Source: Nocardia abscessus NBRC 100374
GTDB lineage: Bacteria > Actinomycetota > Actinomycetes > Mycobacteriales > Mycobacteriaceae
Direction of reading: 5' to 3'
Length of the DNA: 54,717 nucleotides
Assembly (NCBI RefSeq): GCF_000308455.1
Contig: NZ_BAFP01000265.1
Span: forward strand, 1 to 54,717
The notes below the pieces were generated by a model. The model did not search any database. It had not been told where the DNA came from and saw only the letters and a program-made list of their open reading frames with translations. A program made the translations under genes and the position numbers. This document shows, in pieces, positions 8,139-16,570 of the stretch (within the stretch, counting starts at the first letter, position 1; each line of letters begins with the position of its first letter).

Positions 8139-8624
8139 ATGAGGCGCATCGCGACGATCGGCGTCTACGGCTTCACGGCCGGAGCCTTCCTCGAGCAGCT
8201 CACCGGCGGTGGTGTCGGGTTGCTGCTCGACCTTCGCCAGCGCCGCGGCGTTCGGGGCGCCGACTACTCCTGGGCGAACTCGGCGCGGCTCCAGCGCGCG
8301 CTCGCCGCGGCGGACATCGGCTACCGGCACGTGAAGGAGCTGGCGCCGACGACCGAGCTGCGCCGGCTCCAGTATCGTGAGGACGACCGCCAAGGCGTGG
8401 GCAAGCGCAACCGCATCGCGCTGGCGTCCGAGTACGCCGGGCGCTACACCCGCGAGATCCTCGACCCGTTCGACCTCGGCGCGCTCGTGGCCGAGCTTCC
8501 GAGCGACTCGGCGACCGCCCTTCTCTGTGTCGAGTGCGATCCGGAGGCGTGCCACCGCTCGCTCGTGGCCGAGCGCCTCCGCACCCAGCATGGCCTGCCG
8601 GTCATCGACCTCCGCCCGGGCTGA
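8139..8624 (+). CDS. DUF488 family protein
   Basis: A 161-residue DUF488 protein. Family signatures are IGVYGFTAGAFLEQL, LLLDLRQRRGVRGADYSWANSARL (the DxR motif), KELAPT, and near the C-terminus LLCVECDPEACHRSLVAERL, with the conserved CxxxxxxCHR motif. The biochemical role of the family is not established; it is cytosolic. I chose the ATG at 8139 at the conserved MRRIATIGVYG; an upstream in-frame ATG at 8112 is possible. It converges on the lectin-like gene across a strong hairpin. Confidence 0.86.
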   Translation: MRRIATIGVYGFTAGAFLEQLTGGGVGLLLDLRQRRGVRGADYSWANSARLQRALAAADIGYRHVKELAPTTELRRLQYREDDRQGVGKRNRIALASEYAGRYTREILDPFDLGALVAELPSDSATALLCVECDPEACHRSLVAERLRTQHGLPVIDLRPG

Positions 8625-8712
8625 GCCATGCCTGGCACCGGCGTTCGTGGAGCGGCTGATGGGCCTCCCACGCGAACTGAACGGAGCACGGCCCATCGCC
8701 TCGCACTGGAAG

Positions 8713-8745
8713 GCCCGCCGGGGTGGATCTTTCTCCCCGGCGGGC
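8713..8745. terminator. Strong hairpin between convergent genes
   Basis: GCCCGCCGGGG (8713-8723) pairs perfectly with CCCCGGCGGGC (8735-8745) around an 11-base T-rich loop. It lies between DUF488 (+, ends 8624) and the lectin-like gene (-, ends 8779), so it can serve both. Confidence 0.6.
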
Positions 8746-8778
8746 GTCCAGAACCTTGGCGAAGACTGGGCTTAAAGC

Positions 8779-10290
8779 TTATGGGCGGGTCACCTCGGTG
8801 GCCTGGAGGTTGCGCAGCGTGCCGTCACCGGCCTCGTACTGGGACGGGTAGAGCAGTTGCACGGCCACGGTCAGTGGCGTGCCGGGCTCGATGGTGTGGG
8901 TGTCGTCCGGAGTGGCGATGACGACGGATCCGTCGGTGCCGTCCTTGATCACCTTGTACCACTGAGTCTGCTGGGGATTGATGCGGGTTCGTGCCGGTAC
9001 GTCGAAGCGAATCTCCCACCACACCACCCGCTGCTCATGGGCGGCCAAAGTGAGTTCGTAGCTGACGACCCATCCCTTCGCGTCGTCGGGCCACGTCTGG
9101 GGCCACTGCCCGACGATCACGGGACTGACGGTGACGGGAGGCCGATCGACCTCGGTGGTGACCGAGCCGGAATGCCGTTCGGCGGTGTTGGCGCGTGAGG
9201 GTGAGGTGATGAGACTGGTGCAGGTGAGCCGGCCCTCGTACTGCGGGTCGATGGTGCCGGCCAGGTTGACGATCGCCTTGCCGCCCTTGGGCAGGTCGAT
9301 CGGCAGGTACAGGCCGTCCCGGACCGAACCGGTGCCGCAGACGGCCCCGTTCTCGGCCTGGCAGGTCAGCTCCAAGTCGGTCAGTTCGGTCGGAACCGAG
9401 CCCTCCAGCACTGCGTCAGGGGCGTCGTTGGGGCCGAGGTTCTGCACGCTGATGGTGTAGGCGATCCGATGTCCCGACTGCGCCGTCTGCGGGCCGCTCA
9501 TCTCCAGCGGCATGTCCGCGGGCAGGGTCACCTTGAGGTTCCTGATCCGGTGGTAGGCGGTCGCGGCACCGGTTCCGGCTGCGAAGCCCAGCTTGAAGGT
9601 CTCGGGCACGGCTGGCTGGCCGTCGGCGCCGGCGAGATCGAAGTTGTCGATGAGCAGGGTGCCGTTCGGGTTGGCTTTGTCGGCGTGGCGAACGGTGAGC
9701 CGGCCGCCGATGACGGAAACCTGGATATGGGCGCCGCGCTCCCAATCCGCGCGGAATCCACCTGGCACCTGAACGCCGGTGAGCCAACCGAACCCTTCTC
9801 GCAGATTGCCGGATCCGCGCACACCCAATGTATTGGGCCGTTGGCTACCGCCTCCCGTGCCGGCCAGCGGCGTGGCGAAGTTCCCGAAGTTGTCGAAGCC
9901 GACGCCCACGAATCCGGCGGTGACTCCCGGCGCGACGATCTGCCCCGATCCCGTTTTCGTGATGGAGTAGCCCAGTGCCGCGCCGATGCCGCCGGGCTGG
10001 GTGGTGTGCGCGCCGTCGATCACGTAGACGCTGAAGCCGTCGCCGAGCGTGGCTCCCCCCTCACAGGAGTAGTCGAAGTCGATGGTGACGCCGAGCCTGG
10101 ACGAGAACGGCTGATCGAGGAACGCCGTCCCGGACTGGGAATTGGCGTTCGGGGTTAGCTCCAGGCTGCCGCCGTTGAGTCGCGCGCTACCCAGCAGTTG
10201 CCAGTGCGGGTTGGTCACGGTCTCATTGGTGAACGATTCGATGATCGGGAACTGCGCCTGCTGGATGGTGACCGGTGCATACGTCGTCAT
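8779..10290 (-). CDS. Large lectin-like protein: L-type lectin domain + DUF11-like domain, no signal peptide
   Basis: A 503-residue protein. Residues about 10-245 resemble a legume/L-type lectin jelly roll: FLDQPFSSRLGVTIDFDYSCEGGATLGDGFSVYVID, then GIGAALGYS and VGVGFDNFGNFATP, where the Asp-Asn metal site is expected. Residues about 255-370 look like a DUF11/CARDB-type beta domain (GHRIAYTISVQNLGPNDAPDAV). The last 120 residues form another beta domain (VVSYELTLAAHEQRVVWWEIRFDVP). The ATG at 10290 follows GAGGAGG. No hydrophobic leader follows this start or the alternatives at 10320 and 10377, which is odd for what looks like an extracellular adhesin-type protein. No sortase motif is present. 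The domain calls are moderate. Confidence 0.75.
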   Translation of the reverse strand: MTTYAPVTIQQAQFPIIESFTNETVTNPHWQLLGSARLNGGSLELTPNANSQSGTAFLDQPFSSRLGVTIDFDYSCEGGATLGDGFSVYVIDGAHTTQPGGIGAALGYSITKTGSGQIVAPGVTAGFVGVGFDNFGNFATPLAGTGGGSQRPNTLGVRGSGNLREGFGWLTGVQVPGGFRADWERGAHIQVSVIGGRLTVRHADKANPNGTLLIDNFDLAGADGQPAVPETFKLGFAAGTGAATAYHRIRNLKVTLPADMPLEMSGPQTAQSGHRIAYTISVQNLGPNDAPDAVLEGSVPTELTDLELTCQAENGAVCGTGSVRDGLYLPIDLPKGGKAIVNLAGTIDPQYEGRLTCTSLITSPSRANTAERHSGSVTTEVDRPPVTVSPVIVGQWPQTWPDDAKGWVVSYELTLAAHEQRVVWWEIRFDVPARTRINPQQTQWYKVIKDGTDGSVVIATPDDTHTIEPGTPLTVAVQLLYPSQYEAGDGTLRNLQATEVTRP

Positions 10291-10832
10291 AGTCGAATCC
10301 TCCTCGGCCGGATGTGCCATGAATGAGCGATTGCGCCATGCAGATTTGACCAGTACCCCGCAAAGAAGATAGCGCATTCGATCCCACCAGAACTACGGTC
10401 CGTGGGCCGCCGCGCAAAGTATGCTGGAATGCAACGTGATTGAGTCACCGTGACCGGGTGGCGATATGGGCGGTCGTTCCTTCAACCGCGACGCTTGCCG
10501 AAAACAGGTGGCCATCGTACCCGAGAACGTTCAGCGCCGACGCGCAGTTCGTCTCAGAACCGCTACATTGATGTAGCCGATCGGCAGACTGAACTTCGCG
10601 CCGTGGGTTGTATTGACGGGACGTAATTTCTCGTAATAGATCGGGTGGGCAAACCAAGATTCGGGGGCGAAAGAATGCCCGCGTTGGGCCGGTGACGAGA
10701 TATGCATCTCCGGGCTGAGCCTCCTCCCGGACCGCACGACAAGTTTTTCGACTCAGCGAAACCGTTGCGGCCCGTGCGACTTACGGCCGGTCACCGAGCG
10801 TTCGGAAGCCGCACGGTTGCTCGACATCGCGA
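10291..10832. other. Intergenic stretch with no supported gene
   Basis: It holds the leader of the lectin-like gene, including GGAGG just before its start, then about 450 bp with only short overlapping frames on both strands and no family resemblance. Composition is less biased than in the flanking genes. It may be decayed DNA continuous with the broken frames at 10833-11707. Confidence 0.35.
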
Positions 10833-11097
10833 ATGGCCGCCGCTGAAGGCGCTCACACGATTGCGTTCCCCGCCGACGAGGCGGTGCAGGGCGGCCGAAC
10901 GTTCGCGCTGACCGCAGCCAAGACCATCGTGCCGGACTCGGCAACCGGGGCCTGGGCGCTCACCCAGGGCGCCCGGCTGATCAAGGCGCTGCTCGCCGGG
11001 TCGGTCGCGCGGTGCCCGAGCTCGACACCGGGGCGTGCGGCTGCACGACTCGATGGCGGTCCCGGACTACTCGGATGTCGCGCGCATACCCGGGTAG
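10833..11097 (+). pseudogene. Probable decayed 3' end of an unidentified gene (two frameshifts)
   Basis: Three successive frames give a continuous protein-like tail: RTFALTAAKTIVPDSATGAW and ALTQGARLIKALLAGS in one frame (to about 11010), VPELDTG in the next (11012 on), and VRLHDSMAVPDYSDVARIPG then a stop in the third (11035-11097). Each piece has coding-type codon usage, while its neighbours in the same frame do not. I do not recognise the family. This is a reading of composition and could be chance. Confidence 0.3.
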
Positions 11098-11121
11098 CCG
11101 AGGGCTCCGCAGAAGGGCGGG

Positions 11122-11707
11122 TCAGCTCGCGGCTCGGTCGGGGAAGTCGAGGACGAGACCTGCGTCCCAGGCTCGCTCGATGATGTGGGCGATGTCGATG
11201 TCTCGTACGCCGCTGAACTCGGGACCGGCGAACAGATCATCCTGCCGAGACGCCCGACGACTTGGGATGTGAGGTCGCGGGTGCGCATCCTGACGGTGAG
11301 GTCCTCGGCGCGGACATCGTCGGTCCGTATGAACAGTCCGCATGGTTCGCGGGGGATCAACGCGAGTCGGATCAGCACGCGGGCCGCACCGATGTATCGC
11401 AGTGTGCGGCCGGGTAGGCGGACGCGCAGGCGCAGCAGGATCGGTACCGCGATCGTCATGTCCCAGTCGCCCGAGTCGCAGCGCACGGCGTGCACGGGTC
11501 CGGCTTCGCCGATAGCGGTGGCGTGCACGAGTCCGTTCAAAGCCACTGGCACCGGCCGATCTCGATCCGCTCGCCCACGATCTGCGCGACAACGTCGGCG
11601 ATTCGTTCCGGTGTCGCGGCAGCGCGCAATATTCGGTCGGCGAAGTCCGTGCGTGACAACACTTCTGTCGGCGCGCTGCCGTGTGCCGTCTCGCGATGTC
11701 CGGCCAT
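11122..11707 (-). pseudogene. Frameshifted conserved hypothetical gene (two shifts)
   Basis: The ATG at 11707 has a perfect GGAGGT 7 bases upstream. The reading starts MAGHRETAHGSAPTEVLSR and runs through ADVVAQIVGERIEIGR. It must then shift near 11550 to continue as VALNGLVHATAIGEAGPVHA, followed by DMTIAVPILLRLRVRLPGRT, and shift again near 11240 to end with FSGVRDIDIAHIIERAWDAG and a stop at 11122. The three segments join into one about 195-residue protein with no overlap or gap. The whole looks like a family of actinobacterial hypothetical proteins of unknown role. Either the gene is broken or the sequence has two indels. Between 11708 and 12030 I see only the leaders of this gene and of the ANTAR gene. 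Confidence 0.6.
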
Positions 11708-12030
11708 GTCGCTACCTCCGTCGTGAGCGGATCGCCCGGAGCCGGGCGGATACACACCGCATGTAGATGACATCTACCCGGCCCTCGTGACTTCAATCGA
11801 GAGGCCGCCGCTAGCGGCGGCGACGCCGACACCGACCACTCGGTTACCAGTTGTGTACCGACCGCGAGTCGCGGTTCGCGACCATCCGTCGGCGACGGCG
11901 ACCCCGGTACGCCTCTCGGCTCGCGGACCTGCGGCCGGTGCGGCCGGGCTCAATCGGCGGTACTTCCTCGGCTCCCCCGGCAGTCACGGGTCGGCTGAAT
12001 GTGACCCTCGGTGATGCCGCGAGGAGCATG

Positions 12031-12714
12031 ATGGGACAGGTGAGCCATGTCAGTGGGCCGGACGCTGCGTTGGCGCCGGACAACGCTGGGTCGGAAGCCG
12101 ATGGTTCCGACCGGGCCGGCAGCTTCCGGTTCTGGTTCGATGATCAGCGCTGGGAGTGGTCCGACGAGGTCGCCGAACTCTACGGCTACCGCCCAGGCCA
12201 GGTGCAGCCGACCACCGAGCTGGTGCTGTCGCACAAACACCCCGCCGACCGCGCCGCCGTCGCCGACGCTCTGGCCATCGCGGTGCGCGACCACGGCGCG
12301 TTCTGCAGCCGCCATCGCATCATCGACACCGCAGGCCGCGTCCGGCACGTGCTGGTGGTCGCCGACCATATCTTCGATGCGACCGGCGCGGTGGTGGGCA
12401 CCTCTGGCTACTTCATCGACTTGACCGCCACCGTCGACCAGCAGCGGCGTGAAGTGCTCGACGAGACGCTGCCGGAAGTGGTCGAGTCCCGCGCGGCGAT
12501 CGAACAAGCCAAAGGGATGCTGATGCTCGCCTATGGCCTGACCGCCGAGCAAGCCTTCCAGGTGTTGCGGTGGCGCTCGCAGGAAACCAACACCAAACTG
12601 CGGGTGCTGGCCACCAAACTGGTCACTGTTGCCGCGGCGGCCGGTGGCGGCCCCGTCCAGCAACGCACCCAGCTGGACCATCTGCTGCTGACCATCCACG
12701 AGTATCCCGACTGA
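12031..12714 (+). CDS. PAS + ANTAR domain RNA-binding regulator
   Basis: A 227-residue protein. A PAS fold (about residues 25-135) carries FRFWFDDQRWEWSDEVAELYGYRPGQ, the usual PAS_3 opening, and the closing VVGTSGYFIDLTATVDQQ. The ANTAR domain (about 150-205) has the diagnostic RAAIEQAKGMLMLAYGLTAEQAFQVLRWRSQE. ANTAR proteins bind tandem hairpins in nascent mRNA and act as antiterminators, here presumably gated by a PAS-bound ligand. This architecture is common and often multicopy in mycobacteria and Nocardia. GAGGAG lies 4 bases before the ATG at 12031; ATG 12028 and GTG 12040 are alternatives. No cognate two-hairpin RNA target is evident nearby. Confidence 0.87.
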   Translation: MGQVSHVSGPDAALAPDNAGSEADGSDRAGSFRFWFDDQRWEWSDEVAELYGYRPGQVQPTTELVLSHKHPADRAAVADALAIAVRDHGAFCSRHRIIDTAGRVRHVLVVADHIFDATGAVVGTSGYFIDLTATVDQQRREVLDETLPEVVESRAAIEQAKGMLMLAYGLTAEQAFQVLRWRSQETNTKLRVLATKLVTVAAAAGGGPVQQRTQLDHLLLTIHEYPD

Positions 12715-12736
12715 GGCCGGCCCGGCCAGGGCCGCC

Positions 12737-12928
12737 TCAGGCGCCGCGGCCGGTGCGCTGCTGGAGCTCATCGATCAGCTGTGACGCCTCCGCCTTGCTC
12801 AGCCCGTCCGGCACCTCCTCACCCGCCTCTTGGGCCAGGGTGTGCAGGTAGGACTGCTGCGGGCCGGTCATCGGCTCGTCGCCGGTGGTCCACTGATCCG
12901 GATCCTTCTCCGGGTTCGGCTGCACCAT
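12737..12928 (-). CDS. DUF3072 family small protein
   Basis: A 63-residue protein. The family signature runs DPDQWTTGDEPMTGPQQSYL, then TLAQEAGEE and LSKAEASQLIDELQQRTG. The second half resembles a SAP-like helix pair. The function is not known. ATG 12928 is preferred over the upstream GTG at 12934 because GAGGAG sits exactly 5 bases before it. It converges on the ANTAR gene 22 bp away. Confidence 0.85.
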   Translation of the reverse strand: MVQPNPEKDPDQWTTGDEPMTGPQQSYLHTLAQEAGEEVPDGLSKAEASQLIDELQQRTGRGA

Positions 12929-13018
12929 CGCCACTCCTCACGCTCGACAGAACAGGTGTTCGATTCCTGCCTACCCGGATCGTGGATCTTCAACCACCGG
13001 TGCGTGCACCAGCGACGG

Positions 13019-14335
13019 TCACCGATCCCTCGGTTCCGCCGACTTCGTCAGGTCGTACGCGTGCTGGGGCGCGACCGTCCCGCGCCATCCTCCGATCAGC
13101 CGCATCGCGTGGTAGATCACGAGCGCGGCGAGGGCGCCGAGCGTGATGCCGCCGAAGTCGAGATCGCCCACCACCCATGTGAAGTCGGCGATGCCGATGA
13201 CCAGCGGGATGGCCGCGGTGAACTGGTTGATCGGCTCGCCGAAGTTCACCTGGTTGCTCACCCAGATGTGCACGCCGAGAATCCCGACCAGGCCGTAGAG
13301 GGCGGTTGTCACACCGCCGAGCACCCCGGCCGGGATGGCGGCGATCACCGCTCCCACCTTCGGTGACAGGCTCAGCACGATCGCCGCGGCACCGGCCACC
13401 CAGTAGGCGGCGGTCGAGTACACCTTCGTCGCGGCCATCACGCCGATGTTCTCCGCGTACGTGGTGGTCGCCGAGCCGCCGCCGCTGCCTGCGAGCGCCG
13501 TCGCCAGACCGTCGGCCGCCAGCGCGCGGCCCATTCGCCGGTCGTAGTCGATACCGGTCATCGTGGTGATCGACTTGACGTGCCCGATGTTCTCCACCAC
13601 GAGCACCAGGACCACCGGCAGGAACATCGGGATCACCGCGAGGTGGAAGCTCGGTGCGTGGAAGTCGGGCAGCCCCACCCACGACGCGTCCCCGATCGCC
13701 GCGGTGTCCACCTCACCGCGCGCGAGCGCGAGCGCATAACCGAGCACGACACTGGCGACGATCGCCAGTCGGCCGAGCAACCCGCGGAAGAGCACGAGAC
13801 ACAGGATCAGCAGTACGAGCACGACCGTCGCCGTGATCGCGTCCTTCTCGAAGTTCGCCTTGGCGGTCGGCGCCAGGTTCAGCCCGATGAGGGCCACGAT
13901 GGTGCCGGTGACCACCGGCGGCATCAGCGCCTCGATCCAGTGTGTGCCGGCGAAGTGCACCACCACACCGATGACGATCAGCAGGGCACCCACCACGACG
14001 ATCCCGCCGAGGGCCGCACCCATTCCGGCGGAGGCGGTGGCCGCGAGGACCGGAGCGATGATCGCGAAGCTCGAACCCAGATAGCTCGGCAGCCGGTTGC
14101 GGGTGACCACCAGGAACAGCAGGGTGCCGACCCCGGAGAAGAGCAGCGTCGTGGACGGTGGGAACCCGGTGAGGACCGGCACGAGGAAGGTGGCGCCGAA
14201 CATCGCCACCACATGCTGCACACCGATTCCGATCGTGCGCGGCCAGGTCAATCGCTCGTCGGGCGCGATCACGCCGCCGGTGTCGACCTGGGTCCACCGG
14301 AACATCGTTCCTGTTCGCGATTCGGGCGTTGCCAT
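13019..14335 (-). CDS. NCS2-family uracil/xanthine permease
   Basis: A 438-residue integral membrane nucleobase transporter, most like bacterial uracil permeases. Some 12-14 hydrophobic segments are visible. The substrate-site regions are present: VVENIGHVKS with its conserved Glu (about residue 245) and GSGGGSATTTYAENIGVMAATK (about residue 285, given here as the family pattern), where UraA-type proteins have the second Glu/Asn site. The opening TWPRTIGIGVQHVVAMFGAT is standard for the family. The start at ATG 14335 precedes MATPESRTG; ATG 14353 is in frame and no clear ribosome binding site separates them. It stands alone, with no pyrimidine genes nearby. Confidence 0.9.
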   Translation of the reverse strand: MATPESRTGTMFRWTQVDTGGVIAPDERLTWPRTIGIGVQHVVAMFGATFLVPVLTGFPPSTTLLFSGVGTLLFLVVTRNRLPSYLGSSFAIIAPVLAATASAGMGAALGGIVVVGALLIVIGVVVHFAGTHWIEALMPPVVTGTIVALIGLNLAPTAKANFEKDAITATVVLVLLILCLVLFRGLLGRLAIVASVVLGYALALARGEVDTAAIGDASWVGLPDFHAPSFHLAVIPMFLPVVLVLVVENIGHVKSITTMTGIDYDRRMGRALAADGLATALAGSGGGSATTTYAENIGVMAATKVYSTAAYWVAGAAAIVLSLSPKVGAVIAAIPAGVLGGVTTALYGLVGILGVHIWVSNQVNFGEPINQFTAAIPLVIGIADFTWVVGDLDFGGITLGALAALVIYHAMRLIGGWRGTVAPQHAYDLTKSAEPRDR

Positions 14336-14784
14336 GGGAGCAGTGTGCGGCATCGTCGGTCGTTGCGCCGTGTTTGCCCGCCGGGCAGGTTGCTGATGCA
14401 CACCGCAGCGACGGTGACAACCGTGCCGCCTCCCAGAAGGCTGGTGCCGGTCACCATCACGCGCGACCGGAGAACCGTCGGCGATCATTCCGCCGCTCGC
14501 GCGGCGGCCCGAGTCGCTCACTCGTCCAAGGCATGTGAGGCGTCCGCACCGCACCCGCCGACGCCGTCGGAGCCGTGTCCGACTGTTTGGGCACGTACGC
14601 CGGGGGTACGGCCCGAACACATTCGTTCGCACCGACGGCACGCAGGTCGGCAGACAGGTCCTGCCTGAACCCATCGGCGCGCGATCGAATGCACGCGGGC
14701 TCGGCGCGGGGCTCGAAGCTTGTGGTGGAGGAGGACTGGTGTGGACGTGAACCGACCGATGACCGCGAATCGAAGGGCCTGACC
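14336..14784. other. Divergent intergenic region, no gene supported
   Basis: The gap separates the permease (-) from the carboxylate-amine ligase (+). Short frames here are Arg/Pro-rich and unlike known proteins. It must hold both promoters, but I could not single out -10/-35 boxes with confidence. Confidence 0.35.
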
Positions 14785-15888
14785 ATGGACAACGACGTAC
14801 CGACTGTCGGTGTCGAAGAGGAATTCCTGCTGACCGACCCCGAAACAGGCGCGCCCACACCGCAGAACATTCGAGTCGCCGAAGCGGCGAAGAAAGCGGA
14901 TATCGACCTGCAACTGGAGCTGACCAGCTGTCAGGTGGAAACCAGTAGCGGGGTGCACTCCGATATCGGCGACCTGCTCACCGAATTGCGCACGCTGCGC
15001 AGAACCGTCGCCGAATGCGCGGCCGCAAACGACGCTCGACTGCTCGCCGTGGCGGTGCCGCCGACCGTGCCCGAGGAGTTCCCGATCACCGACGCACCGC
15101 GGTATCGGCGGATCGCCGAGACCTTCGGCATGATCGCCCATGAACAAGGGCTGTGCGGATGCCACGTGCATGTCGGTGTTCCCGACCGCGACACCGCGAT
15201 ACTGGTCGGCAATCATGTGCGTCCGTGGTTGCCGGTGTTCCTGGCGTTGACCGCCAATTCCGCGATCTACCGTGGCAGCGAGACCGGGTACGCGAGTTGG
15301 CGCAGCATTCTGTGGCGGCGCTGGCCGAGCGCGGGACCACCGCCGTACTTCGCCTCCGTCGAGGACTACGACTCGATCGTGGCGATGATGCTCGCCAGCG
15401 GCAGCATCTTGGACAACAAGATGGTGTATTGGGACATCCGCCCGTCGGAGTCGTTTCCCACCGTGGAGATACGGGTCAGCGACGTACCGGCCACCGCGGA
15501 GGAAGCCGCGCTGCTCGCCACGTTGATCAGGGCCACCGTCGTCATGGGCCTGCGATCGATCGAGCGTGGCGAAGCCGCTCCGCCCATCCCCGCCGAGGTA
15601 CTTCGCGCCGCCTATTGGAACGCCGCGCAATCGGGTCTGGACGGCGACGGGCTCGACCCCTTCGAAGGCCGTGTGGTCCCACACCGCGACTTGCTGGACA
15701 AACTCGTCGGTCACATCGACCCGGCGCTGCGGGATTTCGGTGACCGCGCCTTCGTCGCCGAAGCGATCGCCGCCCTCGACGAGCGCGGAAACGGCGCTCG
15801 ACGCCAGATTCAGGCGATGCGTGAGCGCCACGAAATCGGCGACGTGATAACGGAACTGGCACACGCGACCCTCGAAGGATGCACCTGA
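14785..15888 (+). CDS. Carboxylate-amine ligase, YbdK / glutamate-cysteine ligase 2 family
   Basis: A 367-residue cytosolic ATP-dependent ligase. The family signature VGVEEEFLL occurs at residues 7-15, with the Glu residues that bind metal-ATP. It is followed by GCHVHVGVPD near residue 130, SWRSILWRRWPSAGPPP, and WDIRPSESFPTVEIRVSDVPAT near residue 220, all conserved in the GCS2 family. YbdK has weak gamma-glutamylcysteine ligase activity in E. coli, and the actinobacterial relatives have no settled role. GAAGGG precedes the ATG by 7 bases. No mycothiol or ergothioneine genes are adjacent. Confidence 0.9.
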   Translation: MDNDVPTVGVEEEFLLTDPETGAPTPQNIRVAEAAKKADIDLQLELTSCQVETSSGVHSDIGDLLTELRTLRRTVAECAAANDARLLAVAVPPTVPEEFPITDAPRYRRIAETFGMIAHEQGLCGCHVHVGVPDRDTAILVGNHVRPWLPVFLALTANSAIYRGSETGYASWRSILWRRWPSAGPPPYFASVEDYDSIVAMMLASGSILDNKMVYWDIRPSESFPTVEIRVSDVPATAEEAALLATLIRATVVMGLRSIERGEAAPPIPAEVLRAAYWNAAQSGLDGDGLDPFEGRVVPHRDLLDKLVGHIDPALRDFGDRAFVAEAIAALDERGNGARRQIQAMRERHEIGDVITELAHATLEGCT

Positions 15889-16012
15889 GCTGCCATCTAT
15901 AGCGACGAGCCTCTGTCAGGCAACGCGATTGACGGCCCGCGTCCGGGGTATCGCGAGAACAGACAGCTCGCGGATCAGCATGCGGGCTCAACTCGATGAA
16001 TCGGAGAATATG

Positions 16013-16288
16013 ATGCTCGGTCTCGGAATCCTCGGTTGGATCATCCTCGGCGGCTTGGCCGGCTGGATCGCCAGCAAGATCATGAAAACCGATGCTCAGC
16101 AAGGCATTCTGCTGAATATCGTGGTGGGTGTCGTCGGCGGCCTGCTCGGTGGATTCCTGCTGAAGCTGCTGGGAGTCGATGTCGAGGGCGGCGGGCTGTG
16201 GTTCAGCTTCTTCACCTGCCTCGGCGGCGCGGTTGTCCTGCTGTTCTTGGTCGGCTTGGCGACCGGCCGTAGCCGCGCACTGCGCTGA
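16013..16288 (+). CDS. GlsB/YeaQ/YmgE family stress-response membrane protein
   Basis: A 91-residue protein with three hydrophobic segments and the family-defining Gly-rich first helix GWIILGGLAGWIASKIMK, then ILLNIVVGVVGGLLGGFLL and a final helix. These transglycosylase-associated (Tag) proteins sit in the inner membrane and are linked to stress and stationary phase. GGAGAA lies 4 bases before ATG 16013; ATG 16010 is in frame. The gene ends in front of a strong terminator. Confidence 0.9.
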   Translation: MLGLGILGWIILGGLAGWIASKIMKTDAQQGILLNIVVGVVGGLLGGFLLKLLGVDVEGGGLWFSFFTCLGGAVVLLFLVGLATGRSRALR

Positions 16289-16409
16289 CACCGCGATCGG
16301 CGGCACAGGTGCCCGACGCGCACGGCGATCTGTCCAACGCAGCCGTCAAGTCTCGGTGTCGAGCAGCGATGTGCGACTTCGTCTTCTGAAACCGCACCGC
16401 ATAGATTCG

Positions 16410-16442
16410 AACGGCCCGAACCATTTCGAGGTTCGGGCCGTT
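16410..16442 (+). terminator. Rho-independent terminator
   Basis: AACGGCCCGAACC (16410-16422) pairs perfectly over 13 bp with 16430-16442 around a 7-base loop, followed by TCTC after the TTT. It separates the GlsB-like gene from the lipoprotein gene. Confidence 0.85.
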
Positions 16443-16570
16443 TCTCTGGTTCGGACTCGCACACTGTCAGCGTAGGGTTGGATGGCCGCGCCTGCCGATA
16501 TGTGGCGTGCCCTACGGCCCGACCCCGTAGGACGGAAGCTCCGAGCTGGGCGAGATTACGACAGGACGAA

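Noticed and set aside
13580..14668. 362-residue plus-strand frame antisense to the permease
   Set aside because: Charged, repetitive composition opposite a well-defined membrane transporter.
16004..16018. GAGAAT-N3-ATGCTC, near match to the operator
   Set aside because: It is made of the ribosome binding site and start codons of the GlsB-like gene, so the resemblance is probably accidental.
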